Below are positions 36,101 through 51,100 of a stretch of DNA of 64,000 nucleotides, in pieces. The position numbers were made by a program, and so were the translations under genes. The DNA is from Dendrolimus kikuchii (taxonomy: Eukaryota > Arthropoda > Insecta > Lepidoptera > Lasiocampidae): the NCBI GenBank assembly GCA_019925095.2, contig CM034389.1, forward strand, positions 1,324,001 to 1,388,000, written 5' to 3'. The notes under the pieces were generated by a model that was not told where the DNA came from, did not search any database, and saw only the letters and a list, made by a program, of their open reading frames with translations. How positions within the stretch are numbered: the stretch's first letter is position 1; every line of letters begins with the position of its first letter.

Positions 36101-39100
36101 TTTGTAAAGCTATTATTATTAATATATATTATCTAAAACATCTTGAAGTCGAAGCGACCACCCCTGGTCTAGAGTATGCCGCCATAACAACCTTGTGTTG
36201 TGTTCCGGCATTAGTGACCAGGTTCCAGTCTCCCTTAAGAGAGCAGCAGCGCATTTGTAGCACCTTTGGTGTTGCAAATGTGAATAGGCGATGGTAACCG
36301 CTTTCCATCAAGTGGGCCGTCTGTCTGTCTGCTGAATTCATGCAATAAAATAAAATAAATGAACGGTTAGTGAGATATAGGGACCGGCCATAAGAGCTAT
36401 TACCGAATTCTGATTATGGCTGTTAGACCTTAAATCACTTGGGAAATAAGGACCCTTAGTCAAAACACTCTGGAAGTACTTGAGCACGTACATAAGGTAT
36501 TCGTAGGTGTTGTCGTGAAACGTGTACATACATTTATGTAAGTATTAAAAAAAATTGAATTAAAAATAGAGTAAGAAAAATTTTTATTGAAAAAAAAAAA
36601 GCGTGGGGTGCATGGTATCAATAGTTATAAATATTTTATGAACAGATATGAGTAGAAGGGTTATTTTGATAATATCCTGAAAAGCACCCCACGCTTTTTT
36701 ACAATAAAATAATTTTTTCTTACATTATTTTTAATTCGAATTTATTAAAATTTATTTTCTATTTTTTAGTGATTATCTAGTGATTTAATTCCCTTCTTCG
36801 TGGAAACTTTGAAAAAATAATTAAATACACTCTTATGATAAAATGGAACGTTATGTAAAAAATAGTTTTTTTTAAAAGGTTTTTAAATACAAGCTTTTGA
36901 GATCCTGCATATCATGTAGCAGCAGAGTGCTAGCCAAGACAAGTAAAACGAGCCCAAACACGACGGGTCTATCTTGTTTAGTACAGGAGTTCCTATGGCC
37001 ACCTTCCGACTCCATCATCAGATCATCTCCATGGTACCATATTATTGCATTGTCACGCGATATACACATACGTGCAAAATTTCAGCTCAATCGGAAACCG
37101 GAAAGTCGATCAAATTTAACTTGAAAGATTCCGTTACATGAAGCTAATAAAAGCGTATTAAAAATCTCCATTTTGTACGAATTTGAGGTCGGCGCGTGTC
37201 GTAGTGGCGGAGGTATTTGGTTTATTACTCGCGTCTAAGATTTCTACATATTTTTCCTTTCAATAAAATTTATGTATTTTCTTCTTCTCATGGTATTACG
37301 TCTATTTTATATGATTTATGCGTAAAGAAACTGCGATGCTTTAGCGGCTTCGCTCGCTTGTTATTTTGCAAATACATAATAGACATATCTCGCGGTCGAG
37401 ATGCGAGCACTGCGCAAAATCTGCGGAGTGACGCTCGCGGACCGCGCTCGTAATACTGATGTAAGAAAGAGTTGGTCTGAAAGAAAATGTCGGGGTGAAG
37501 GTAAGGAAAGGAATGCTCCGGTGGTTCGGGCATGTGGAAAGAATGCATGATGAAAGAATGACTAAACAGATATCTATTTTAGCTATGGCTCGCGAGCTAT
37601 CAATGATGATGGCCTGAGTTTTATTGGGATTGACTCTAAGTCCATGGGAAGTACTCCAGTTGTATATGCGGTTGTATAATATTATATTTACATATATCTT
37701 ATTAATATATTTTTTATATGATATAATGTATGTATATATTTATAAAATACGGATTCGGTAGTGAAAATAATGCAACATACCTCTGTTCTTAACAAACTTC
37801 TTATCCATCCAAAGTATTGGTGGCAGTTGCACCTCGGGTTTGTAAATGAAAATTCGAAGAGAGTTGAGTACAATATATGAATAGCTGAGTGGCTGAATTC
37901 ATAGTTGTTCTTGATGTAGCATCAGCAGTATATTTTCAGTTTTTTCGGCCTCCTATACCCGCATTCCGTCCGACGCCTAGTTGCTAATCGCGCTAGCTAT
38001 GGGCGTCGGCGGTATGCGGGGCGCGGAGTGTAGATGTGCTCCGGCGGGCGGGTCAGGGGGGTGCTCTCTGTCCGCAACAGATGTGTTAGTGTGTGCCCGC
38101 GCTGTTGAATTGTTATGCTGCGTTTCCACGCTTGCCAAGGCTCGGCAAGCGTCCACAAGCACAAGCGTGTAAAGAGGGCGTTTGGCTTGGCTTGCGTGAG
38201 CTTGTGGACGCTTGTATTCGATCCGGGCTAGTGTCGGTTTTTGGACACAAATCAAAGGGCGCTTGCGACGCGTTCACACGTTGGCGCGTGCTTAGTAGCC
38301 GCATATACATATACACCGGCACCGTTAAATTTTGAAGACCGAAAATTTTTAGAAGGTTTTAAGTTCACCTTCTAAATTTTTTTGAAGTAACACGTGCGTG
38401 GTATTTCTTTGAAAGATGGAGTGATAGTGGTGTAAAAGGATGATCTTAGTGAAAGCAAGAATTAAGAAAGGTTTGCTAGTGGTTTGGGCGATATTTCATT
38501 TGCATCGCAGGAAGAACCGTCAAAAGTTTATGTAAATGGTGATAAAACCATCGTTCATAAACATCGATATATCGTTCATATTTATCGATATTTTTAACAT
38601 CGATGTTTCACTTTTGAAAACATCGATATCCTAATATCGATGTTTTATATGAACGATGTTGCATCCCTATACACAAATAAAACGCACACACACACACGAG
38701 TTTTTGGCGGGAACTGAAAGGAGATGTTGTGCTGTGCAGTTTTATTTTCTAAAAATGTGTAAAATTACTCTAAAATGAACAATAGTTGTAGGATATTGCT
38801 AGTTTTTGAGTAGTAATTATGTGTTTTGTGAGAAATGTGAACTGTATAGACAAATGTGGCCTTTGCGACACCAAGTATACCAGTATCCAAAGTCAAACTT
38901 TGGAATGCGCTGCCTATTACTGTCAGAGAGGCCAAAACATCACCTACATTTAAGAACGCACTCAGAAAACACTACTTGTCCTTGAATAATTATTCCTAAC
39001 TCTTATAGACTATTTAGCATATACATATGTATATATAAATATGTATGTATTTAATTTATAAAGTAATTTACATACATACATACATAACTTCACGCCAGTT

Positions 39101-42100
39101 CCCTTGCGGGGTAGGCACGAACAACAGAGCGCCATTTAGGCTTATTCTTACACACCTCACTTGCTTCTTTGACATTCATAACTCTTGTCATGCACGCTCG
39201 TCTGTTCCTAAGGCTCCTGACATCACCCTCCGCTAGTACACGATCAATTTGATCATGGAAAGTGTGTCGTGGCCTTCCACGACTTCTGCATCCATCCACT
39301 TTTGCATTGTATATCTGTTTAGTCATTCTTTCCACATGCCCGAACCACCGGAGCATTCCTTTCCTTACCTTCACCCCGACACTCTCTTTCAGACCAACTC
39401 TCTTTCTTCCTTCGGTATTACGAACGCGGTCCGCGAGCGTCATTCCGCAGATTTTGCGCAGTGCTCGCATCTCGACCGCGTTTACTCTACTTTCATGCTC
39501 TTTCTTCCATACCCAACTCTCGCTTCCATACGTGAGCGTAGGTACCAGCACCGCGTAAAGTAATTTAAGTATGTGTATTTATGATATACCTACTTAATGA
39601 TCTGCACCACCTACATCGCCAGATTAGGTTAAATTATTCCTTAAGTTAGGTTGCCTGGAAGAGATTGCTTTAAGCGATAAGGCCGCCCATTGTTTCTACC
39701 ATGACAATATTGTAATTGTGTATTTTTGATATTGTATATTTGGTGAGCAATAAAGTGTTATCTATCTATCTCTATCTATCTATCAAGTCACATGTTTGTA
39801 TTTGTTGCTTTATCTCGCTGAACGGGTGGCAGTTGCTTCTCGGGTTTGGAAATTAAAATTCGACGTAAATAATGGACTGTATGATTATTATTAAGTTATA
39901 AATATAAATTTAAAGAGTAGAACAAAGTATGCAAGAGAGTTGAGTACAATATATGAATAGCTGAGTGGCTGAATTCATAGTTGTTCTTGATGTAGTAGTT
40001 TTTTCAGGCTTTTTCGGCCTCCTATATCCCGCATTCCGTCCGACGCCTAGTTGCTAATCGCGCTAGCTATGGGCCTTTTTTTTTTAATGCAGGAGTTCAG
40101 CAGACAGGCAGACGGCCCACTTGATGGAAAGCGGTTACCATCGCCTATGGATATTTGTAACCCCAAAGGTGCTACAAATGCGCTGCTGCTCTCTTAAAGG
40201 AGACTGGAATATGGTCACTAATGCCGGAACACAACTCAAGGTTGTTATGGCGACATACTTTAGACCAGGGGTGGTAGCCATCCAGTCGGGCAAATGCCCT
40301 ACCACCTGTGGGTTGTTTTGTCGCCTCTTACGACAGGCCGCCCGGCCGCAGGAGATTGTATTCTTTCTCCGTTCCTGCACGGATAAAATAAGATATATAG
40401 ATAAGGATAAGATGTTCGTGCCTACCCCGCAAGGGAACTGGCGTGAAGTTATGTATGTATGATAAGATACTATTGTCATGTTACAAAACGCTGCAACCTT
40501 ATGGATTTTGTACGAGCGAACAAACTAATGACGTCATAAGCATGTACAAGTATGGGCCGTTTTTCAATTATTGCTCTAAGTGAATATGTGTGATTTTTTT
40601 CCTCGTGTGTTTTTCTTATAAGAATTTGAGACACAGATACATTATAGTCTAATTTGATTAGTTTTTTTTTTAAGTTTATGGCTTGGCAACTAGGCCTTTA
40701 AGCCAGACGCCGTTGTAGTGTAGGCTACAATCGACGTCACTCAACGGAGTTCTTGTGACAACTCAAAATACCACATTCGACTATACAGTTTACATTTCTC
40801 ACAAAACACAAAATTACTACTCAAAAACTATCAATATCTTACAACTATTGTTCATTTTAGAGTGATTTTACACATTTTTAGAAAATAAAACTGCACAGCA
40901 CAGCGTCTCCTTTCAGTTACCGCCAAAAACTCCCCTAATTTGATTTTTTTTTATATTTATGCCTTGGCAACTAGGCCTTTAAGCCAGGCGAAGTTGTATT
41001 GCAGGCTACAATCCACACCATTCAACGGAGTTCTTGTGAAAACTTGAAAGGCCACATTTGACTTTACAGTTCACATTTCTCACAAAGCACATAATTACTA
41101 CTCACAAAACTATCAATATCCTACAACTATTGTTCATTTTAGAATGATTTTACAGATTTTTAGAAAATAAAACTGCACAGCACAACGTCCCCTTTCAGTT
41201 CCCGCCAAAAACTCCTAATTTGATTTGTATCCAATATAAGCATAGATTATCACAGAATCGATTACTTTTTAACTGTAGTACATTCGTTGGATACTTTTTG
41301 AATTATCTGTGTTTTTGTTGAACTAGGCAAAGATTTTTGACAGCGCGGCAATTATATGGCAGCTTTTGGAAAAAAATAATATTCAAAATGGCCCCCGAAG
41401 GAGGTTAAATTCAGGCAATTCTTTTAAAATCCCAGACAGACATTACAATTATTTTGTTATAGAAACGTATAAATGAGTAAAATAAAGATTGTTTCGATAC
41501 AGCCGACATTAATATCGAAAACAGATAGCGGCAGTCTGTTTGTGACGGTTTCTTAATTGTGAATTATTACCAACCGTTCTTAATTGAACCTTCGAATTGA
41601 ACTCAACTTGTATAATTGCCTGTAATTAATTCAAAATTCAAGTCTCAACATTATTTAGTCATTTGTTATCAAAACAAGAAACTTGTTGAAAATTTCTTTG
41701 ATTTTGCTTGAATTTAATCATTATTAGGAGAGGTTGAATTTAATAATAAATATATACATACATACATAACTTCACGCCAGTTCCCTTTTGGGGTAGGCAC
41801 GAACAACAGAGTGCCATTTAGCCTTATTCTTACAGACTTAATAAATATATAGCGCGTCGCAAATTCAAATCGGCGGCATGGGAACTGCTGGTCAACCTAA
41901 ATTAAGATCCCATACCATACGACGAGGAACAAACTTCGCCCATGCAGATCCAGCAATTGTCTATTGATAACTCTAGCAAATGTCTCTATCTCCTTGTAGG
42001 CTTTGAATACCTTCTGCTATTAATTTTGAATAATTCACATATTCATTTTGAAAGTGTATATCATTTTCCTTCAAAGGAGGTATTTTCTACATTTTCATGG

Positions 42101-45100
42101 TTTCACTAAGAAGTTTTACTTTTATTGCAGGAGTTCAGCAGACAGGCAGACGGCCCACTTGATGGAAAGCGGTTACCATCGCCTATGGACATTTGCAACA
42201 GCAAAGTTGCTACAAATGCGCTGCTGCTCTCTTAAGGGAAACTGGAACCTGGTCACTAATGCCGGAACACAACTCAAGTTTGTTATGGCGACATACTTTA
42301 GACCAGGGGTAGTAGCCATCCAGTCGGGCAAATGCCGTACCTCCTGGATGTGGGTTGTTTTGTCGCCTCTTAAGACAGGCCGCCCGGCCGCAGGAAATTG
42401 TATTCTTTCTCCGTTCCTGCACGGATAATCACTAAGAAGTTCCCGCACTGCTAAAAGATCTTGTATGGAATTTTAATAAGAGTTCCATCTGGTTATTGCT
42501 GTGTGGTGCCAGCAGAGTAGAATAGCACCACCCCATATCTTCCCGTGGGCATCGTAAAAGGGGATTAAGGGAGCATGAGAAGGCACTTTTTTTTAAATTC
42601 TTCCTCTCTCACATTTTTCTCCTTTTTCCAAATTTTACAAGAGTCCTTACTTACTAAACATTTCTCAGCTATTTCTATGTTTTCGTACTTATTTCTATAT
42701 CTTAGGTATTTTATACCTTTACAGGCTTCTTATACACATGTTTGTGTCTTCACTACGATATTTTATACAGCCTTACTTACAATTTTTTACTACTTTATCT
42801 ATATATTTTCTAACTTTATACTACGATGTCTTATTTACTATTTCTTTTCTTTCTTACTTATTACATACATACATACATAACTTCACGCCAGTTCCCTTGC
42901 GGGGTAGGCACGAACAACAGAGCGGCATTTAGGCTTATTCTTACACACCTCACTTGCTTCTTTGACATTCATAGCTCTTGTCATGCACGCTCGTCTGTTC
43001 TTAAGGCTCCCGACATCACCTTCTGCTAGTACACGATCAATTTGATCATGGAAGGCGTGTCGTGGCCTTCCACGACTTCTGCATCCATCCACTTTCGCAT
43101 TGTATATCTGTTTAGTCATTCTTTCATCATGCATTCTTTCCACATGCCCGAACCACCGGGCATGTGGAAAGAATGCTTACTTATTGTTTACTATTATGCT
43201 TATTTCTAGACTTATTTGTTTTTTATCTATTATCTATTTATTTGCATTTATTCTATATATTCAAAAATATACGTAATAATGCAATGTTATATATCTATCG
43301 TGAGAAGGTACTGGCCCCTTTTAATTTTTTCACCACGATACTGCTCCATCCATCCAAGTCTTTCTCCGGTCGTAACGGCCTCCGTTCCACTGAGTCTTGA
43401 AGGACAAGGATGAGCATGTGCACCTGGGTCTCGCGCGTACCCCTGTGCACGTTAATATATCCTGCGCATTTGACCGCTTTCATCTGATTCCTCATGGAGA
43501 TGTCTTTTGATAGGTTAATTTATATTTATAAGGTGCGTGCAGTTTATAAACATTTTAAGGTGGCGTAGTAAATGTAAAAAATGCGTACGTAATTATGACT
43601 TTTTTTTATAGCTGGAGTACAGCAGACAGGCAGACGGCCCACCTGATGGAAAGCGGTTACCGTCGCCTATGGAAGTTTGCAACACCAGAGGTGTCATCAA
43701 CGCGCTGCCGGCCTCGAAGAATTTTTACGACGCCCTTTTTAAAAAAACCCATATCGTAGCGCTGTGGGTAAACCACGGCTGGGAGCTCATTCCAAATCCC
43801 CACGGTGCGCACGAGAAACGTTGCGTACAAGAGCGAAGCGGCTCTGGGAAGTGGGGGTGAACGGCCAGCCGATGGCGTGCGGTGCGGTGGTAAAAAGAAG
43901 ACGAAGGCACCATTCTAAACAGTTCCTAAGAAACTAAAAGTATTTTAGCAAACAAAGTATTTACAAAATACTAAGATACTTAACAAATGGTATCCATCCG
44001 TGCAAGAACGGAGAAAGAATACAATTTCCTGCGGCCGGACGGCCTGTCGTAAGAGGCGACAGAACAACCCACAGCCAGGTGGTAGGCATTTGCCCGACTG
44101 TACGGCTAACACCCCTGGTCTAAAGTATGTCGCCATAACAACCTTGAGTTGTGTTCCGCCATTAGTGACCAGGTTCCAGTCTCCCTTAAGAGAGCAGCAG
44201 CGCATTTGTAGCACCTTTGGTGTTGCAAATGTCCATAGGCGATGGTAACCGCTTTCCATCAAGTGGGCCGTCTGCCTGTCTGCTGAACTCCTGCAATAAA
44301 AAATAAAAAAATCTAAACAAAATACGTATTTTGTATCTTGTATCTGTATTTCAGATATTGTATCTTATATAAGTCACATCTCTGGTCGCAATGCTGGACC
44401 CAAGACTATATAGAATCGACGTCTTAGTACATAATGATAAGTGTTGTTGTCTTGATCATTAACTTCTATATCATTCTACACATGTTTTATCTGTCTGTAA
44501 ATTACAGCTATTGAAAAAAAAAACTGGAATAGAGTATATAAACGACGGAGAACACGACGCATTTTTTTAGATTTCTTGTCTGTTAGTTCGGGATTCACGT
44601 AAAAACTACTAAGTCGATTTCGATGCGGTTTTCACTGATCGACAACTAATTCTTAGACTTAAACTGGGAATTCTTCTGGGAATGATTTAAAATGGCCAAA
44701 TTAAAAAGAATCGATCTCTAATGGAATTTTTTACTGATCGATAGCAAATTTTATGTAATAAGATTTGCGATATTTTTATCCCATGAATCCTGCGGGACAT
44801 TTCCCGGGAGCGGTTTGTAGTTGTTCGGGTGCGTAAAAATTAGCTTAATCGGGCACAGTTTTCCCTGGAAGAAGGGCTTATCTAGTTTGTGAATTTTGAC
44901 CTGGAGGTACAGCCGGGCCCAGTTTCGCAAGTCTGGTAAAACTAGCGGAGTTGGAGACGACGATTGTTCGTAGAACGAGGTCTCTCTTACCCACCAGTAA
45001 GGCAGATCTTCTAGAAGCCACCATTTCCTAATAGAGTTGAACCATCCTCCAACAGAGAGGTAAAGCGTCAGCTGTGCAGCAAACACAGGGTCCATGGTAT

Positions 45101-48100
45101 ACATGACAGGAAACAGAGTCACGATAACATGGTGGGGATTGGAGAGAGTATTCACCAACTCGAAGTAACTTACGGAGTCCGCAAACCTCACCCCTTAGTG
45201 TGGGATGCTACTTGCGTTGATACTCCGGCGGCGTCCCATCGTTCAAGTACGTACGCTACCGCCGGTTCTGCTGCAGCCGAAAAGCAGGTCCTCAATCGCC
45301 GCAAATATGCCGCCATTGGAAATGGTTACAAATTTGCGGCATTTATCCGTGCAGGAACGGAGAAAGAATATAATTTCCTGCAGCCGAGCGACCTGTCGTA
45401 AGAGGCGACTTAATAACCCACAGCCAGGTGGTAGGGCATTTGCCCGAGTGGACGGCTACCACCCCTAGTCTAGAGTATGTCGCCATAACAACCTTGAGTT
45501 GTGTTTCGGCATTAGTGACCAGGTTCCAGTGTCCCTTAAGAGAGCAGCAGCGCATTTGTACCACCTTTGGTGTTGCAAATGTCCATAGGCGATGGTAACC
45601 GCTTTCCATCAAGTGGGCCGTCTGCCTGTCTGATGAACTCCTGCAATAAAAAAAAAATCAAGACCTTACTTGTGCTTGGTAAAGATTCAGCAACTGAAAT
45701 TATATGAATACAATATAACTGAGAACTTATTACTTAGTTGGCCTTTAATAGCATTGCAATATTAGGCTACTACGCTAGTGAACCCCACATCAGCGTAATA
45801 CATCGTTGCACATCTAACCTGCTCCCACCCGCGACAAGAAACTCCTTCGTACATCTCGTCAGATAACCCCTATCTGACGAGATGAATGTGCTGCTGTTAA
45901 AATTCCAAAAAGGAATAGCCAGTCTTTGGCAACCCTAATCAAACTACGCATTTAAATATCATTTTGTTTACCAATTTGTCTGCTAATACTGAATCTAAAT
46001 AAGTACAAAATTAAATGATGAAAAGAACGTGCGGGAGCGCTAAGCGCCTTATCACTCAATTTCTAAGTAATTTTCTGTTCAATCTAACTACGCAATTATA
46101 TTTTGTTAATGCTTTGATAAACATTTCTTAAGGCTTTTCTGGAAATCGTACTTATAGTTTTTCATATAATTGAATTTAACAGAAGGGAGACTAAGCGACT
46201 ATGGGCGTGGCATGAGAAGAGATATGAACACAAAAAGAATATTAAATTAACAAATCAGTCGATTAAAGGTAGTACAAAAAAATTATGAACGCGTAGGCTT
46301 AACGGATTGTAATTATTGCGGGTAGTTGTGATTACTACTCGGCTCGTTTCGTTATCGCTTAGGTATAAAAGCGAGCGTGCGTAGCGGCAGGACATCATTC
46401 GCCGTTTCTTCTCTCCCAGCCATAACACGTTGCGAAACGGCAGTAAGATAGCGTAGGCCGCCGCGGACCACCGATCCCGGCCCGCCGGGATCCTTCCCCT
46501 CAGGCTTTATATTACCTGTCGCCCGTTCTCAATTAGTGCTTTGTGTCGCCCTATGGTGGGCATCATTAAATTCATCCCCGTCTCATGGCAACAGTCCAGC
46601 CGAGGTAAAACTCCTTAGGGAGCTCCCTCGAGCAAGTTGCCCCGCCGGGCTCGAGCGCCTTCGCTTCGCGAAGGCACTCGCCCCAAAAACCCCGGTAAAG
46701 TTGTAAGGTCTTCGGACCAACAACATAAAGTCAAGCCCAATAAAAAAAAAAACAGGACATCATTATCACTTCTGCTTTTGTTGGATGCACTTTGTTCGGA
46801 CATGAAATAAAACATTTCTCAAAGTATTACGCGTTTTATTATAATTATAATTCCAGCACTAACATACATACATAACTTCACGCCAGTTCCCTTGCGGGGT
46901 AGGCACGAACAACAGAGCGCCATTCAGGCTTATTCTTACACACCTCACTTGCTTCCCTGACATTCATAACTCTTGTCATGCACGCTCGTCTGTTCTTAAG
47001 GCTCCTGACAGCACTAACAATACCTATTAATGTATGAATAACTACATAAATATACTTTTTTGTGTATTTCCATTGGTTTTTGATTTTTTGCTTTGGGTAT
47101 GATTCGTGGTAGCATAATGGCTAGCGCACTGTTACAACCCTATGCAATAGGCACTTATTGCTGAGTCAAACATCTCATTGACATAGATTTCCAAAATGTC
47201 GATCAGCAGTAATTGCCTATAAATACCAAATCTTTTTACAAATTCTCAGAGTTCTCTTGGTTATTAGCCACAGCTCTACAGCAACGGACCTGGTTTATGC
47301 CTGCCGGCTGGATTGCTCAAAACTAATACCATATCGGTCCGGTAGACCTTTGAGGTCCCGTATATTGAGACTCCAAGTCAATTATTATTCATAATAATAA
47401 AATAAAAGGTTCCTGTAAGCCAAAATTGTTTTTTTTTTAAAACATATAAGTGCTCGGGACTAACAGCACGCGTCCCTAAGGATCAATTTATACTAGCGCA
47501 GAGTCGAAGCGCATCGAGCGTCTATCCAAAACTGAATATAACAAATTCAACCTTAACTCCACAGCGTAACGCACACATTACTTCTGAGATTTTAAAAACA
47601 CGCGCGCATTCTTCGTAATTCGCGCGTCTGCGAGTGAACAACGCTGATTGGTGCGCGCGCATTATCGCGTATCCATGCGCCCACTAGCGAACCTACGCGT
47701 CATCAGTCCGAAATTTCTTTTACTTCTTTCTTCGTTTTCTTCTTCTTCAACTTCCGATATAAGTAATACTATAGCAAGATCAATGTCAACCATTTTACAC
47801 ACGTTTCAGCCACGAGAGCCAACTGACAAGTAATTCAATAGCACTGCTGTTGATGCCCATTACTACACGTAAAAGAGTGCGCGCGTATTCGTGCGGCTTC
47901 GCTTTAGTTGTAAAGAATTTGACGCTTCGATGCGCTTCGACCCTGCCCCAATATAAATTTACCCTACCTCAAAGGGCGTGGGTCTGATTCTGGCCGGAAC
48001 GTATGCACCTCTTAGGCAGTTTTCTGACCTAATGTGCATATTGTTACAATTACCTCGTGCTGACAACGGTGAAGGAAAACATCGTGATGCAACCTGCACA

Positions 48101-51100
48101 TTGAGATAACCGATGTGTCAAACTTGCCAAGCCGCCTTGGACAAGCGTGGTGGGTATATTGTCCGTTCTCCCATAGTGGGGAGGCCCGAGCCCAGCAGTG
48201 GGACGTTTATGACTGACATTATTTTTTATAAATATATATAGGAACTGATTAATGATTTCATATGGTGTAGGATGAAACTAAGATACATATCGATACCTCG
48301 GGGCTCAAAGGGCGTAAGCGCCAAAACTCGATTTTTCAGGAGAGCCGAATAATCAAATATATAATATTATTTCGGACATAACTTTTTTTGATTCTTGGCC
48401 TAAATAAACCATTCTAAAAGCAAAAGTCTTAAAATTTTATGATGCAAAACACTGTTAAATTATATTTCAAATAGATTTAAAAGTAACAAAAACAGCTTTC
48501 CTATACGCCCCGGAAAATTGCATGTTTGGGGCGTTTACACCCTAAAAATCTATGGATGTGTGATCAAAGATGGTTGCAACTGCCATTTGCCTACTAATTC
48601 TATCAGTTTGTAGACTGTTGCTTTGTTTTCTTCAGTTGATTAAATAACAAGTAAAGAGAGAAAATAAGAAATTTTTTTCTTTCCTTATTTAGTTCTTAGT
48701 ATATCAATTTATCAACTCAGACAACTAATTATATCATCTACGGTGTCGTTTACTACCCTCGCGTTTATGATCATTAACATTGGTTGCTGTTACGACGCAA
48801 AATCTAAAAATATATGTTTTTTTTTCTACAAAAAATGGGGTCGTAAACACCATTTTTTGGCGAATTGGAAGACTTTACATATACTAATAATAATAATAAT
48901 AATAATAAAGCCGCAGGGGGGCTTTGTGGCGAAGCCTTAGGTGAGTAGCGACACGTACCTGACTCCGGGGACCAAGGCAAGGCCCCCGCCTCCGTGCTTG
49001 CCTTAGCCAGCCGGCACGGAGTGCAGATCGCTAGAGCTAAGACTCAAGCTCCAGGGGTGGAAGTGATAAATGGCCTAACGTCGGAAGTAGCTTCGGTGAA
49101 CCTGCAGCCTACCTCTCGACACCCCTTAGTCACTCACACCCATGTTGCCCCTGTCTTTATGGCTTTTTTTGGGACCCATGCAGAGAGTGGCGAGTCACCG
49201 TCTGCCCATTTTTCCATGTTCCCTGAACATTGCGACGGGCAGACGCCATAGTCCCCATATTCCCAGACCCCTAGTACCATTAGCAGTTCACCACAATAGC
49301 CCGGTACTGTTTGTCTTCATTTCCCACAATAGTCCTACACTGGCCGGGGCTTGTCCTTGGCTGCATTATTATATGGTGTAGACAGGGATAATCGCCGGTC
49401 AGTGTCACGCCACATTTACATTTAATTTGTCAAGGGGCCTCTACGTGTTGGCCTTCCCATGGCCCCACGCAAGCCCTCCAAAAGTCCGGGCCATTTTTAT
49501 GGCCCGTGGTCTTGAAAGACATACAGTATAATAATAATAATCGGCAGACAAACACACATACTGTATATCCCCAAATTAAGCAAGTTACGCTTGTGTTATG
49601 GGTAATATACAACGGACCACTCTGGGGCCGATCCCAGACTCCCAGACCATAGTAAATAACGGAGAAAATACGTTTCCGAAATTTACTATACCAGGAATCG
49701 AACCCGGAGCCACTGCGTTGCAGTGAGGTAGGCCGGCAAAGGCTTAGCCCGCTCAACTACAGAGGCCGTCAAATACTGATCGATAGAGGAGAAAAAATTA
49801 AGTAGAGCTGCATTAAAAAGTAAATTTCGCCGAAATGGCGGTTACGTCCTTTAAGCCGCGAGGTATCGATATATCTCGAAAGATAGGATGGTTTGTATTC
49901 GGATTTACCCAATCAATACCTCGTGTAAAGCTTGACTAAGACCTTTAAGTGAGCTCCATCGTGAAATATAATGCAAATCTCTGTGTAAACGTTTAAAATG
50001 ACGCTTAAACAGTCTTATTCATTATACAAATAGATTACTATCTATGTAAGTAAAATTAAACCTTAAGCCGGGTACTCATCTACGGAAAATGTATTGCGTT
50101 ATATCATGCGTACTTAGATTGTGGCTATGGTTGCCATTTGCCGTTCGCATTGTTGATGATCCCATACTCACAGACGGTCTAGATACGCTTGGCCTTAGGA
50201 GGGATTTTGCGTCTCTGCGTATTCTACCGACTGCATAACGAGGCGTGTTCCGAGGAACTGTTTAGAATGGTGCCTTCGTCCTCTTTCTACCATCGCACCG
50301 CTCGCCATCGGTTGGGAGTTCACCCCCACTTCTTTGAGCCGCTTCGCTCATGTACGCAACGGTTCTGTAGAATGTTTCTCTTGAGTACCGTGGGGATCTG
50401 GAGTTTTCCCACAGCGCTACGATATGGAGTTTTTCAAAATGGGTGTCATAAAATTTCTTCGAGGCCGGCAGCGCGTTGGTGACATCTCTGATGTTACAAA
50501 CGTCCATAGGCGACGGTAACCGCTTTCCACCAGGTGGGCCGTCAGCCTGTTTGCTGTACTCCAGCTATAGAATACAGTTATTGAGTAGCATAGTTGTGTT
50601 CTTGTCGTGTTTCTTTTTGAAGTTAATAATTGATTTTGTTAAGTACCCTCTTATTTCTAAACGATGCGATCAGCCATTTCTTTAATTGAATACTAATGTT
50701 ATATTTTTTTATTTATTCTACGATTAGCCTGTTTTGTATAGAGTAAGTAGTTCTGTATAATTTAACATAATTTTATGTAATAATATTTATCTCCAATATG
50801 TAGTAATTGTGTACAGATTATAATTCAAAATCTCTCAATTGTACATAGACGGTATTCACTACATTTTGTTTTCATGTTGGCAGACGCGATAGATTTGTAC
50901 TGTGTTCGGTTTGTTTTACATACATACATACATACATAACTTCACGCCAGTTCCCTTGCGGGGTAGGCACGAACAACAGAGCGCCATTTAGGCTTATTCT
51001 TACACACCTCACTTGCTTCTTTGACATTCATAACTCTTGACATGCACGCTCGTCTGTTCTTAAGGCTCCTAACATCACCTTCTGCTAGTACACGATCAAT